Shown: piece after piece, positions 33,000 to 44,358 of the stretch
How the letters are laid out: each line of letters starts with the position of its first letter
Position numbering within the stretch: the first letter of the stretch is position 1
DNA from: Miscanthus floridulus
Lineage: Eukaryota; Streptophyta; Magnoliopsida; Poales; Poaceae
Direction of reading: 5' to 3'
DNA: 64,000 nucleotides
Assembly (NCBI RefSeq): GCF_019320115.1
Contig: NC_089583.1
Span: forward strand, 75,223,368 to 75,287,367
Program-made: the position numbers and the translations under genes
Notes under the pieces: model-generated
Told to the model about the DNA's origin: nothing
Seen by the model: only the letters and a program-made list of their open reading frames with translations
Database searches by the model: none

Positions 33000-33870
33000 G
33001 TTGGCTTTCTTCAAGAGTCGATAAAGGGGGAGACCTTGTTCACTGAGGCGCAAGATGAATCGACTGAGTGTAGTGAGGCACCCTGTGACTCGCTGAACCC
33101 CCTTTATGTTCTGAATTAGGCCCATCCTTGTGATGGCTGAGATGTTCTCCAAGTTGGCTTCGATGCCATGCTCAGAGACGATGAAGCTGAGCAGCATACC
33201 CCTCGGGACCCTGAAAAACACACTTCTTAGGATCAAGTTTGATGTCGTTGGCTCAGAGTTTTGCAAAGGTTTGCTCCAGATCGGCTATGAGATGGTCAGC
33301 CCATTTGGACTTGACCATGATGTCATCAATGTAGGCCTCAATGGTCCACCCAATGAGGTCCCCAAAGCATTTGAGCATATAGCACTGGTATGTAGCCCTA
33401 GCGTTCTTCAGATCGAATGGCATTGAGATGTAGCAGAACGATCCGAAGGGGGTGATGAAAGATGTCGCGAGCTGGTCGGACTCTTTCATCGCAATTTGGT
33501 GGTACCTAGAGTATGCATCAAAGAAGCAGAGGGTTTCACACCCCGAGGTAGAGTCAACTATTTGGTCTATACGCGGCAAAGGAAACAAATCCTTTGGGCA
33601 CACTTTGTTGAGACCCATATAGTCAACACATATCCTCCATTTCCCACTCTTCTTTCATACAAGAACGAGATTGGCTAACCACTCTAGGTGGTATACTTCC
33701 TTGATGAATCCGGCTGCTGAAAGTTTTGCTATCTCCTCGCCGATGGCCCTGTGTTTCTCCTTATCAAAGCGATGCAGGTGTTGCTTCACCGACTTGGAGC
33801 CTGGGTAGATCTTCAAGGTATGCTCGATGAATTCCCTCGGAATGCCTGGCATGTTCGAGGGTTTCCACAT
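33000..33870 (-). pseudogene. Tat-2 reverse transcriptase
   Basis: Minus strand: MPGIPREFIEHTLKIYPGSK (from about 33850), DKEKHRAIGEEIAKLSAAGFIKEV, GLNKVCPKDLFPLPRIDQIVD, FFDAYSRYHQIAMKE, ATSFITPFGSFCYISMPFDL, KNARATYQCYM and the catalytic YIDDI at 33319-33333. The D of FFDAYS is kept. The 3' part continues into LDPKKCVFQGP and a helical connection (33000-33240) in another frame. Breaks include a stop before ANDIKLDPKK and several shifts. Confidence 0.9.
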
Positions 33871-34650
33871 GAAGATGTATCTATTAGCACGGAGGAAGCC
33901 AATGAGCGCGCCTTCCTATTTAGAGGAAACGTGGTACCAACATGCACTGTTTTACCCTTGGTGCTATCGAGATCTATGAGGACCTCTTTGGAGCCCTCCA
34001 CCGGTTCAAAAGACCCGATCAACTTCTGGGTGTCGGGCGCTTCTTCGGTGACCTCCTTCTTGATGGCAGCGAGCTCTCCAGAGGCAACGATTGCTATGGC
34101 ATGACCATAGTACTCGACCTCGCACTCATAGGCGTGCTGGAAGGAGGTGCCGACGGTGATAACCCCACTAGGGCCTAGTATTTTTAGCTTGAGGTATGTA
34201 TAGTTGGGGACGGCCATGAACTTCATGTAGCATGGATGCCCTAGGATGGCGTGGAAGGTTTTGGGGAACCTGACCACCTCGAAGGTGAGGGTTTCCATCC
34301 TATAATTGAATGGATCCCTGAAGGTAATGGGTAGATCGATCGGCCCAAGTGGCATGGCCTACTTTCTAGGCATGATGCCATAGAAAGGCGCTTGGGTTGG
34401 GTGGAGGCATGTCCGATCGATGCCCATTTCATCGAGCATCTTGGCATACATGATGTTGAGGCCGCTCCCTCTATCCATCAGTATTTTGGTGAGCCACTTC
34501 GTGCCGATGATCGGGTCAACCACGAGCGGATATCTCCCCAGATGTGGGAAGCTCTCTGGGTGGTCGGTCCGATCGAAGGTTATGGTGGACTCAGACCATA
34601 GGAGGAAGGGAGGTGTGGCCGGTTCAGTTGTATAGACCTTGTGGTGCATG
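33813..34650 (-). pseudogene. Tat-2 protease region
   Basis: LLWSESTITFDRTDHPE, GRYPLVVDPIIGTKWLTKILM, then MDRGSGLNIMYAKMLDEMGI at about 34418-34480. The second residue of the D-G-G-S active site is Arg in this copy (GGA to AGA), while Tat-1 keeps Gly. A stop after IMPRK is followed by 180 open codons (FRDPFNYRMETLTFEVVRF, AILGHPCYMKFMAVPNYTYLK and an acidic tail before the RT). Confidence 0.85.
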
Positions 34651-34655
34651 ACCTT

Positions 34656-36460
34656 CTAATGACGTTTAGAGTCATAGGCCGCTGATCCTCCGAAGATCAT
34701 GAGGCAGTCATTCGGCATTGGAAAGCTGTCGTCCTTTTCCTTGGCATCGTCCGTGGTGTGGGCAGGGTCATTTCTGTGCTCCCCTTTGTTGGAGCCTCTA
34801 GACAAGAACTGTCGCATGAGGCTGCAGTCCTTGTACGGATGCTTGACTGAGAAAGCATGGTTTGGGCATGGCCCCTCGAGTAATTTTTCAAAATGGTTTG
34901 GAGTGCCCTCCATGGGCTTTCGACCACCCTTGCGGTCAGCAGCAGCCATGACCGAGTCCTCACGTCATTGCTTCTTGTTCTTCCTTTTGGCAGAATGATT
35001 GGAGGTGCCTTTGCTGGCACCCTTGTCCCGCCTTGCCTTGCCATTGAGACGATCGAAGATCGCTCCGACCGCTTCTTCTCCTAAGGCATGGCTGGTGATG
35101 ATGTCTAGGAGTTCCTTGGTGGTTCGCGGGCCCTTGTGTCCTAGCTTATGAACCAAAGACTCATAGGTAGTCCTGGATAGGAAAGCCCCTATAATGTCAG
35201 TGTTGATGATGTTAGGTAGCTCATTGCACTGTTGGGAGAAGCACTGGATGTACCCATAGAGGGTTTCACTAGCCTTCTGTTGGTAGTTTTTGAGGTCCCA
35301 TGGGTTCCTAAGGCGCTTGTATGTGCCCTGGAAGTTACCCGCAAAGATCTCCTTCAGGTCCTCCCAACTCTAGATTCTATTGGACGGCAGGTGTTCCAAC
35401 CACGCTCGTGCTGAATTGGCCAAGAACAGTGGAAGGTTGTGGATAATGAAGTCATCATTATCCGTGCCACCGGCTTGGCAGGCAAGCCGATAGTCTTCGA
35501 GCCAAAGTCCAGGGTTTGTTTCCCCAGAGTACTTCAGGATGTTGGTCAGTGGCCGATACCTTAGCGGGAAGGCAGCGTTGAGGATGTGTCAGGCGAAGGC
35601 CTGAGGGCCTAGTAGACTGGGGCTCAGACTTTGATCCTTGCCGCTATCGTAGCATCCGTCGTGGCAAGGATGATAGCCACAGCTGGCTCCCTCTCTTGGA
35701 TCGCCATGGGTACGCATGCGAGCATCGAGAGTGTTGTGTGCGTCACTATTATGGCCGAGATGCTGATGCACCGGGACCATGGCACGCTGCCTGCCACCCT
35801 ATGGTGCCTGGTGGACTGACACAGTCCCTACTGGGATGCCTAGGAGAGCGTGTGTTGGCTAGCGTCGAGCTCGTGTCACAGAGACAACAAGCTCTCTACC
35901 TGGGCACGCTCGAGCAGTGTGCGAATTTCATGGTGGGCCCAATGATCCTTGGGCGTCGCGGCCTCTAGAAGACCATGGAGTAGGGTGGCTACAGTGGCGA
36001 TGTTCTGGCTTGCCCGTGCAAAACAAGGATGGGCTTCATCATCGGTGATGATCCTTTGGTTTACATCGCAGGCCATAGCACATGCGCGCCCACCGTCTCC
36101 ACGGCATTCGATCTCCCAATTGAGCTTTGCGCATTCCTGCTCAAGCTGGAGTCGCGTTTCCTTGATCTCCCGATGTCGGGCTTTCAGCTACTCCACCCCC
36201 ATGCGAGGTGGGGCCACTGTCTCCCCTTTGGCCTCTTTGCCAAGGTTGTCCGCTAGGGTAGCCTCCTCCTCGGAGATGCTTTCAATGTGTCCCTTGGGGG
36301 TACCCGTCATGAAGCATTCCCGGGAGGGATGATGGCTCCCCCTGCTGGAGTCAGAGCCAGAGGATGACCCTAGCTCCTCTACGAGGAGGTTGTGGAGAGA
36401 TTCCATGACATGTTTGATCACCCCCACAAACTCATTGTTTGCGGGTGGTAGGACCATGCG
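34656..36460 (-). pseudogene. Tat-2 gag
   Basis: The capsid-like retrotransposon gag domain lies at about 34960-35480: FLANSARAWLEHLPSNRI, DLKEIFAGNFQGTYKRLRNPWDL, ASETLYGYIQCFSQQCNELPNI, GAFLSRTTYESLVHKLG and TTKELLDIITSHALGEEAV. It is followed by a basic KRKNKKQ-type tail, then KGGRKPMEGTPNHFEKLLEGPCPNHAFSVKHPYKDCSLMR (split here for length: EGPCPNHAF and HPYKDCSLM), a Cys/His-containing segment. The N-terminal half (35590-36460) is acidic and Ser-rich (ELGSSSGSDSSRGSHH). Frameshifts abound and the exact start is not resolved. Confidence 0.8.
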
Positions 36461-36842
36461 TCATGCCACAAGGTGGCTAATGGTCGCCGCAACATTGCGG
36501 AGACCAAACGGAAGCGCTGTCGGGGCGCTCCATATGTGGTGTTCCGGAGAGAGGGGTTCTCCTCTGGTGAGCCATGCCATGTTGTTGGCGTTGGAAAAGG
36601 TGAGGCGGTGCTGGTCCTCCTTGGACTATTGGGGTCCTAGGGAGACACTAAGCTGGCGTTCAAGCCTCTCATAGTTGAGGCTGATGGAGGGGAGAGATTG
36701 GATGGCGGCGTGAGCCAATGCCAACTCTCCTCCCACCGTGACAATGAAGTCCAGGTCACTGAAGCTCACATGTGTGCCCAGGACCTAGCTAATTCCCTGG
36801 CTAGCCATTCATGGCCTAATGTTAACATCGGAACGCGCAAAG
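36461..36842 (-). other. Tat-2 leader / gag N-terminus
   Basis: Between the primer site and the recognisable gag. The minus strand contains short open stretches, but the start codon cannot be chosen because frames are broken. Confidence 0.4.
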
Positions 36843-36862
36843 GTCCCCTACCTAGCTCACCA
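36843..36862 (-). other. Tat-2 primer-binding site (tRNA not assigned)
   Basis: Immediately after the LTR end the minus strand reads GT then TGGTGAGCTAGGTAGGGGAC. TGG matches the CCA end of a tRNA. I could not assign the tRNA species. Confidence 0.5.
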
Positions 36863-36864
36863 AC

Positions 36865-38232
36865 TATCGGTGTTTTGGGTAAACACCAACTAGTAAATTT
36901 GTATTTGTTGCGCGTTGGGCCTGGATGGTGTGCTAAAAGACATAAGGTTTATACTGGTTTGGGCAAAATGTCCCTACATCCAGTTTGCTACTATTACTCA
37001 TGTTATTAGCACTGAAAGGTTCATAGTAGGGGGCACAAATGGTCAAGAGAGGGACAGGTCCCAAGTCTCTGATGGAAAGGTTGAAAGAGCGCTGAGAGCT
37101 TGGTTGCTGCTCAGCTATGTGTTGTGTGATGCATGGTGTGTAGAATTGATCCATCCCTTTAGTGGGGTGCTCTATCCTCCCTTTTATAGATCAAGGGGGA
37201 GCAGGGATTAGAGATGGGAGAAAGAGGAAAACCAGAGGCAGCAAAGGTCCTTCGAAGGTGCTGGGTCCTCCTTTTCCTTTGAGCCTGCCCTACTGATATG
37301 GAAGACGGTGCTAGGGATAGCACATTCGTTGATCCTGATAGGTCCATGCTCTGGCTTCATTTAGCAAGTGGTCACATCCCATCCCACTTTGGCGAGCAAT
37401 GTGGCATGCCAGGGTGCCGAGCCATGACCCTATGGGGAGCAGATGGTGTAGAGGCCCCACGGTTGTTACTGTAGATGACATGAGTTTCCTCCTAGACCGT
37501 AGTGGCTGTCGTATGTTTCCGTCAGGATTCATGTACGACAGAAAATGCTGGCGCCCATAACACTATCGAACAAATATCGACGCCCACAACACTGTTTGAG
37601 CTTTGACATGCCTAGAAGGGCTTAAAGCTCCCATCTAGTCATATCCTGATGGTACTTTCCTATAGGTGTGCAGGTTATGGTCCTCGATATTATAGTTGAC
37701 TTGAGTGCCCTGCCTTATCTATGTGCGTAGTTATGAAGGAGCAGCACATAGACGTCAGGCGAGGCAGAGCCTGCTCCTAGACGTCGGGTGAGGCGGAGCC
37801 TACCCTCAAACATCGGGCAAGGTGGAGCCTACCCCTGGATGTTGGGCGAGGTAGAGCCTGCCCTCGGATGTCGAGCAAGGCGGAGCCTACCCTTGAACAT
37901 TGGGCGAGGCGGAGCCTGCCCTTGGACATCGAGCGAGGCGGAGCCTGCCCTAGATATCGAGCGAGGCAAAGCCTACCCTCAGACATCGGGTGAGGCAGAG
38001 CCTGCCCCTAGACATCAGGCGAGGTAGAGCCAGCCCTCAGGGGTCAAATGAGGCAGAGCCAGCCCTTAGGGGTCGGATGTGGTGGAGCCAACCCTCAGGG
38101 GTCGGACAAGGCAGAGTTAACCCTCGGTCACTGGGCAAGAGGTGTAGTCACGTTTTTGTCTATTCAGAATCATCAACGTTTGATGATTATTAGCTCCTCC
38201 TCTTTGGGTACCCTAGTATTCGGTCCCCAACA
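36865..38232 (-). repeat. Tat-2 5' LTR
   Basis: 1368 bp. On the minus strand it begins TGTTGGGGACCGAATAC, carries a TATA box (CTATAAAAGGG, about 37181-37190) and ends ..CACCGATA, where CA has become TA. The region after the TATA box is the likely R-U5 and leads into the primer-binding site. Confidence 0.92.
37750..38135. repeat. 29-bp minisatellite in the Tat-2 5' LTR
   Basis: About 13 units of the same 29-bp repeat as at 17630-18045, in the same LTR position. Confidence 0.9.
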
Positions 38233-38237
38233 TATAG
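38233..38237. other. Target-site duplication of Tat-2 (right)
   Basis: TATAG directly after the LTR terminus ..CCCCAACA; matches 16741-16745. Confidence 0.9.
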
Positions 38238-39093
38238 CAATCCATTTCAGAGATGGGTTTCCTTCTACTACTAGTGAAGAATTTCTTCTTCTTGCCATCA
38301 AACTTGACGCCATTCTTGTTTTGCTTCTTGAGCATCTTGGTGGTTCTTCTCACCATGAAAGCAAGACTTGCATCATCAATCTCATCATCACTGGAGCTAT
38401 CATGATCAACTCTTGCTTTGCCCCTCTTCTCTTAGCTAGCCTTGAATGCCAAATCTTTCTTCTTGGTAGAAGAAGAGCCATCTTGTGGAGTGATGTGCAT
38501 GTACATCTCATGTGCATTTATCTTCCCCAATATTTGAGTTGGCGTAGCGGTGGAAAGATCACCTTGATGAAGCACCATCATAATATGCCCATACTTGTCA
38601 ATGGGGAGGACACTCAAGATCTTTCTCACAACATCGGATGGTTGTATTAGTGTGAGTCCAAGCCCATTGACTTCCTCTACAACAACATTCAAATGTGAAT
38701 ACATCTCATTAGCACTTTCTCTAGGAAGTATCTCAAATGAGTTAAGCTTTTTCATCACAAGATGATAGCATTCCTCACTGCTCACTCTTGGTTCCCTCAT
38801 GGAGCGTACAAATGTCCAACCATAGTACATGGACATCTTTGTGGTTCTGCATATGGTTAAAGACATCCTTGCAAAGGCCTCTAGAGAGGGTGTTTCTAGC
38901 CTTTGCATTCCATTTCTCGTAGTTAACCTCATCAGCCTTGAGGGTTGGCAGGATCCTTAGGTTTTGGGAAGCCTTGTGAGGTGGCTCTAAGAACTTCAAC
39001 ATCTAAAGCCTCTAAGTAAGCCTCTATGTGAATTTTCCAATAAGGAAAATCATCTCCCTCAAAGATAGGAGGGGGTCCATCCCCGTGGGACAT
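38238..39093 (-). pseudogene. Copia gag, N-terminal part
   Basis: The ATG is at 39091-39093 (minus): MSHGDGPPPIFEGDDFPYWK, the typical start of copia Gag. After a frameshift the reading continues with DEVNYEKWNAKARNTLSRGL, YYGWTFVRSMREPRVSSEE, NSFEILPRESANEMYSHLN and LSVLPIDKYGHIMMVL. The segment ends in the proximal half of the first zinc knuckle at the Tat-2 border. Two or more stops and frameshifts are present. The start is chosen because it follows the primer-binding site by about 40 bp and begins the conserved N-terminus. Confidence 0.88.
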
Positions 39094-39129
39094 CTTGCTC
39101 TAGGCGGTTAAGCCTAATTTAGGGAGCAC

Positions 39130-39143
39130 GAGGCTCGATATCA
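39130..39143 (-). other. Copia primer-binding site
   Basis: The minus strand reads TGATATCGAGCCTC, close to the initiator-Met tRNA complement TGGTATCAGAGC used by many plant elements. It sits 2-3 bp inside the LTR end (..CTTTCA). Confidence 0.75.
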
Positions 39144-39145
39144 AT

Positions 39146-40814
39146 TGAAAGGATCAAGATGCCCAAGAGGGGGTGAATTGGGCTAATTCTAAATTTTATT
39201 CAATAATTAAGTCCTACACTTAGCCCACTTCACCCCTTGTGACTAGAATGTGTTTCTATTATTCAACCACACAAAAGTTTTGCACCCTAGGTTCCAATCC
39301 TACTCTAGCATGGCAATTCTAGGAATGTAAAGATATGAAATGAATTGCTCAAATGTAAATGCTCAAAGTAAAGAGAGGGAAAGTAACACGGTGATGTTTT
39401 CCTGAGGTATCGGAGAGTCACCACTCCCCACTAGTCCTTATTGGAGCACCCACACAAGGGTGTAGCTCCCCCTTGATCTACGCAAGGATCAAGTGCTCTC
39501 TATGGGCTAATTCTTTGACACTCTGTCATGGTGAATCACCCACAACTGCTCATAACTTGACTTGGGTCATCCATAAGCTCCGTCGGATGATCACCAAGCT
39601 TCCAATAACCACCGAGCCATCTAGGTGATGGCAATCACCAAGAGTAACAAGCACAAACTCTCACTTGGCCAAGACAAGCCTAATGAGAAAGGTGGATGCA
39701 CACTTGCTACTCTCTATTCACTAATGAGGTCCTTAATCTTGGATTCTCAAATCTCAATCACCTCACTAGGCTCTTGCTCTCCATTGCACTCCAAAGGTGT
39801 TTCTTAGCTGAACAAATAGGCAAGAGACCTCCTATGGATGAGAGGAGTAAGTATTTATACCCCCTCATTCAAAACATAATGTTTGGAGGCTAAGTCATCA
39901 CTCTGCGGACTGACCAGACGCTCCAGTCAGGGTGATCGAATGCTCTGATCAGTTGTGCCCGCCATTGTGCTAGAGAGAGCCGTTAAGCTCTAACCAGACT
40001 CTGACCAGCGTCCGGTCAGCCTCAACTGGACGCATCCGATTAAGAAAAAACATTCTAGAACCTTACTGGAGTCAACCAGACATAGGCACCCCAGTGTCTG
40101 GTGCTCCTCCACTCAGTGTCCGATTAGTACGAGACAACTATAGTTGATTGACCGGACTCTAACCAGCATCTGGTCAGCATACACCGGACTCATCCAGTTA
40201 AGAAAAAACCTCTCTAGAACCTCTCTGGAGTTGACCAGATGTAGGCACCCCAACGTCTAGTGCTCCTCCACTCATCATTTGATCAGTACCAGATGACTAC
40301 AATTGATCAAATGAACTAACTAGACTCACCCTCTAGCATCCGGTCACAACCAGACCAGCGTCCTGGTCAGTCATTTGACCCTCCATTCACTTCCAACTCA
40401 AAATCCTACATGAATGAAGTTGACTCCAATTGATCTTAGGGCTATTCCTGAGCTACCTAGTGCTAGGTTTGACAAGTGTGCACCACACCTAACCCACTAG
40501 ACTCACCTAGGTCAAGCTACTAGTCCTATACCCCCTTTAAAAGTATGGCCAAAGGAAAAACAAAGTCCTAAACTACTCTAAGTGTCTCTCTAACATCAAA
40601 TGACACTTAGAACTAGTCCTGTTCTTTACCTTGTCATCCATCCTTTGAAAACCAAAATGATTTCCATCGACAGGGGCATAACAACCATGATTGCCCAATC
40701 AATTGCTATTATCATGACCTAACTTAAATTGCCACTACAAAACACACATTAGTCATAGTAATCTCATGTCATCATTAATCACCAAAACCCAACTAGGGGC
40801 CTCTGCAAAACACA
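39146..40814 (-). repeat. Copia 5' LTR
   Basis: Begins next to the primer site; the plus strand reads TGAAAGGATCAAGATGCCC then AAGAGGGGGTGAATTGGG, familiar from plant copia LTRs. The far end is placed at the AAAACACA near 40814 (minus strand TGTGTTTTGC..), just beyond the CCCCTAGTTGGGTTTTGGTG motif typical of LTR starts. That border is uncertain by tens of bases because CAAAACACACATTAG also occurs at about 40738. Several CNGGTC-type direct repeats occur at 39900-40380. No second LTR is available for comparison. Confidence 0.65.
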
Positions 40815-41753
40815 CATTAGACTTGACAATAAAATGACTTAAAGCATTTAAGTCTTATTATAGGCTCTTGTGATACACATGTTCTTTGTTGATCCTCTAT
40901 TCTAAGGTATAGACAACATCGGTAAGATCTTCAATCTTCTTCTATGGGAGTGCCATGGTCATCTCTGGGCGCTTCTCTTCATTCTCTATAACTATTGGTG
41001 CCCTCCTTTTCTTCTTCTTGGGAGGAACAACCTTGATCTACTCCAGTATAGCTCGGATTCCATCAATGGTTGTACATGGGGTGACCGACTTATATTTCAT
41101 GCATGTAACATCCCCAAACTTATTAGTCTTCACTCCGGTCAGCACCTCGTGTCCCTTTGGAGGAAGGAGGTTGATCTCCTTTGTCACCTTCAACAACTTT
41201 GGTACGTCCAGCTGTGGCTCCTTCTAACGTGGCTTGCCTTCAAGAAGTGGATGTGGTTGTGGTAGAGCGATCACCGGACGACAGACAGCTTGGGCATAGT
41301 AAGATTGGCTTGGACAAATAGGAGCTATCTCACATGGCTGAACGACGCTCAGTGCTAGAGCATCAGACTTCTTATTCAGATCAACTCCATAGGGGATGAT
41401 CTCTCAACTGACCATTAGAATTTAGAGAGGAGGAGAGCTTTGTTGTCAGTTAGACAAAGGAGGAGAGCTTTGTTGACCATTAGAATTTATATAGGGGAAC
41501 AACTTGTAGCAGAGATCAAGATCTATCCATTAGGGTCCTCGTAATGAAGGAATATGCAAATGCAAGCAAAAAACTACGGGATTACGAAGGAGAAGGTTCT
41601 AGAATACACAAGAGAATCGACCGCATGCGAGGCAGTTGCCAGTGGGGCTAGCCGATCCCTCACAATGCCCTCACATGGAGATTTTTATCATGGCGGTTAC
41701 TAACCTCTATCTAATCCCAAAAAAGATATTTATCCATTACGAAACGTGTTTTT
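40815..41753 (-). other. Unassigned segment with a coding-like minus-strand stretch
   Basis: On the minus strand about 41400-40870 reads with few stops: VDLNKKSDALALSVVQPCEI, PKLLKVTKEINLLPPKGHEVL, KTNKFGDVTCMKYK and PPKKKKRRAPIVIENEEKR. I do not recognise the protein. It could be part of the Athila element, of another transposon, or a host-gene fragment. A short duplication with GGAGGAGAGCTTTGTTG occurs at about 41432 and 41459. Confidence 0.4.
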
Positions 41754-41756
41754 TCA

Positions 41757-42635
41757 GAAAGATCTTGAGAAAATCAGAAAATCTACCTCATCCAAATCCT
41801 CACGTGGTTTTTTAGGTTCTAGAAAGATCTTGAGATGGTGGTCATTTACCTTCAATAATGTACCTTTGTCATTTTGAAGTGTTACTGCTCCATGCGATGA
41901 AGTGCTTATCACCTTGAATGGTCCTTTCCATTTGCTTCGAAGTTTTCCGTGCCCAAATAATTTCACCCTAGAATTAAAAAGTAATATCTTATCTCCTGGG
42001 GCAAACTCCTTCTTCTTGATCCTCTTGCCATGCCATCTCTTTGTTCTCTCCTTGTATATCTTGGCATTGTGATATGCTTTTTCATGCCATTCATCAAGCT
42101 ATGAGAGTTGCATCTTCCTCTTGGTTCCTGTGGCTTCAAAGTCCATGTTCCATCGCTTGATAGCCTAGTGAGCCTTGAATTCTAGCTCAACAAGTAGATG
42201 ATAGGTCTTTCCATAGACAAGTTGGTATGGTGACATCCCAAGTGGTGTTTTGTAGGCCGTTCTATAAGCCTATAGTGCATTGGGTAGTCTATCCTTCCAT
42301 GCAGTCCCCATCTCATTGACTGTCTTCTGCAGAATGTTCTTGATTTGTTTATTCAATGTTTTTGCTTGGTCACTTGTCTAAGGGTGATACAGAGTAGCAA
42401 CATTGTGATGGATCCCATGTCTTAACAAGTAATTGTGAAAGTTCTTGTCAATGAAATGAGTGCCTCCATCACTCATTACTATTCTTAGAACTCTGAATCA
42501 TAGAAATATTGTCTGTTCAAACATCTTTTTGGAGTTCTTTGCGTTAGCTGTTCTGCATGGCATGGCTTTAACCCACTTGGAGACATAATCAACTGCCACC
42601 AAGATATTTTTCTTCTTGTTTAAAAGATAGAATCT
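41757..42635 (-). pseudogene. Athila integrase
   Basis: ILVAVDYVSKWVKAMPCRTANAK (first D), MSDGGTHFIDKNF (second D), HNVATLYHP then TSDQAKTLNKQIKNIL, where the catalytic Glu of the QAE motif is Lys. Then [61 protein letters not shown] and the C-terminal GKLRSKWKGPFKVISTSSHG. Two stops replace Gln or Trp codons. With a substituted active-site residue it could not function. Confidence 0.88.
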
Positions 42636-43025
42636 CTAAATGAGGCTGACTACCCTAGAGATGGGAAAGAAATGCAAGTAGAAGCTAGAGCATAAAGCTT
42701 CATAATCTCCTTGTCTACTCCCTATGGTGACATTATAACAACATTTAGCTTTTACCATCAAAGAGAAAGGAAAAAAGCTTCCATCGAAAGGTTTTGTCTG
42801 ACATGCCTGCAATGCTAAGCATGCACAGGTTTGTTTAAACTCATTTTGGTGGGAATAGGGATTTTCATCATCTTTGCCTGAAAAGGATTGATCCTGAACC
42901 ATGTTAATTAAACACGGGCATAGCTCATAGCTAGATGTTAGGATAGGTTTTGAAGACTCTTGTGGTTGTAGGCGTACGCTCATAGGTGCACCATATTGGT
43001 AGATAGGTGTGGATTCTAGATCCAT
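42636..43025 (-). pseudogene. Athila gag, N-terminal part
   Basis: 129 open codons: YELCPCLINMVQDQSFSGKD, NPYSHQNEFKQTCACLALQA, FFPFSLMVKAKCCYNVTIGS and GDYEALCSSFYLHFFPISRV. This is the conserved start of the Athila gag domain. It stops at SLI where integrase text begins, so the rest of gag has been deleted. The ATG at 43023-43025 follows the primer site by about 80 bp. Confidence 0.87.
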
Positions 43026-43102
43026 GGTAAAAACAAAAGATAAAAGATAAAAGAATAACGATAAAAGGATAAGCTAGGTTTGAAGTTAACTTAGCAACCG
43101 TT

Positions 43103-43121
43103 TCTCCAGGCAACGGTGCCA
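43103..43121 (-). other. Athila primer-binding site
   Basis: The minus strand reads TGGCACCGTTGCCTGGAGA, close to the tRNA-Asp complement TGGCGCCGTTGCCGGGGA used by Athila elements. It lies four bases from the LTR end. Confidence 0.85.
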
Positions 43122-43125
43122 GAAA

Positions 43126-44358
43126 TGCTTGTTGGTATAAATTAATGCACACAGAATAATCTGTAAGCACATGGATATTATACTGATGTAGCACTTTACT
43201 AGGAGTACCTAGTTTTATATCGAACTCAAGGAAATATGTGTGAGAATAACCAAATCTAAATTAACCCAACTTCACAATCAAGGCTAGATAATAGGAGCAT
43301 AGAGGAGATTGCAGAGGTCTTCTAGTTCTAACTTCTGTAAGCTTTGTCTTCTATTATTCAATTCTAGAGATATTACTAAAGAAAACATAGGCAGGGTATG
43401 TTTCCTATAGCAACAATGTCCTGCTAGGCCTACTAACGGGAGGTGGACTACAAAGGATTCAACGAGGCTATAAGAGTCACCCTCACGAGCTACCACCGGT
43501 CTAGAAAGTAAGGTACATCCATGAGTAACTAAGTCCTAAGCACCATGCTTACACTATGAATACTACTTTAACCTAGGAGCTACAAGGAATAAAGTACTCA
43601 AAAGAGAGTCACAAACCTAAAGAACAATATGAACAAGATGCTTACTTGAATTAGAAGTTCGATTACCTAAGAAATCTTAGAAGCAAGCTCAAGAAGAACT
43701 TGATTCTGCCATGGTACAAGCCATAGAGAGAGCACTGATAGGCTAGGACTCCTTCGAAACTCTTCCCTCATACTCTATCTCTCTATCTCTAATATAAGAC
43801 TAGATCCTATTGAGGACTAATCTTCTCTTGATTGCTACCTCTAATCCTGGTGGAAATATGGATTAGGGTTTCTAGACATCAGGCTCTTAGGATCAAACTT
43901 GGCATGCCCTAGGGGTGTAGAAAGGTATATATAGGCTGGAGCATCTATCCTAAGCCTTTGAAGCAAACTGACTTGAATAAACGGCGAAGATGTAATCCTT
44001 AAGGCGGTGGAGGACCGACATAGTAACAAGGGGCTACCAGGTGGGTCCCATAGACTAGTCGGCCTACATGTGGGACTAGTTGGCCCCAACTAGCAGGGGC
44101 TCAAGCTCCACTTTGGTGATTTGCCTTCTGGAGTCTTCTAGAGTCTTCTAACATTGTTTATCCTATGAAATTACACGATTTCCTTTGATGAATAGGTCCT
44201 CCTTAATAGTTTTCTGATTAAATCCTATTGGAAACATAGATTCACCAAAACTCATGGAATTTGTCGGTTAAAACCCCAAAGTTTATGTTGGTGATCCATT
44301 TTAATCATTTATGCAAGGTACATTGATTGTTTGTGATGAATGTTAACTACCGTCAACA
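43126..44358 (-). repeat. Athila 5' LTR
   Basis: The minus strand starts TGTTGACGGTAGTTAAC (44358) and ends ..CAACAAGCA (43126), giving 1233 bp. The start TGTTGACGG and the repeated AACCG text are typical of grass Athila LTRs. No partner LTR is visible. Confidence 0.75.

Larger units (their letters stand above)
16746..38232 (-). mobile_element. Tat-2: near-complete Ty3/gypsy Tat-lineage element
   Basis: Both LTRs, the TATAG duplication, a primer site, gag-pol and a long 3' region with antisense genes are present. Read on the minus strand the order is LTR, gag, protease, RT, RNase H, integrase, repeats, antisense genes, polypurine repeats, LTR. Without the 21702-26093 insertion the element is about 17 kb. 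Each LTR has one mutated terminal dinucleotide (CA or TG to TA). Pol is broken by many stops and frameshifts, so the copy is dead. Confidence 0.92.
12024..40814 (-). mobile_element. SIRE-like Ty1/copia element, split by Tat-2
   Basis: The minus-strand parts are 40814-38233 (5' LTR, primer site, N-terminal gag) and 16745-12024 (rest of gag, protease, integrase, RT, RNase H, 3' UTR). Joining the two parts at the TATAG duplication restores one gag frame. The order protease-integrase-RT-RNase H marks copia, and the RT and RNase H motifs and long coiled-coil gag fit the SIRE/Maximus lineage. The 3' LTR is not visible: the element is apparently cut at 12024 by Tat-1, and the remainder would lie left of the window. 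Confidence 0.85.
41754..44358 (-). mobile_element. Athila-lineage gypsy element, internally deleted
   Basis: 5' LTR, tRNA-Asp-type primer site, gag start and integrase end are present on the minus strand. Protease, RT and RNase H are missing. The gag and integrase motifs are typical of Athila. No 3' LTR was found below 41754, so the 3' border is unknown and the element may extend into 40815-41753 or be truncated. Confidence 0.75.

Noticed and set aside
38048..38650. 200-codon plus-strand open frame
   Set aside because: It spans the LTR minisatellite, the TSD and the antisense strand of copia gag, so it crosses an insertion border and cannot be a gene.
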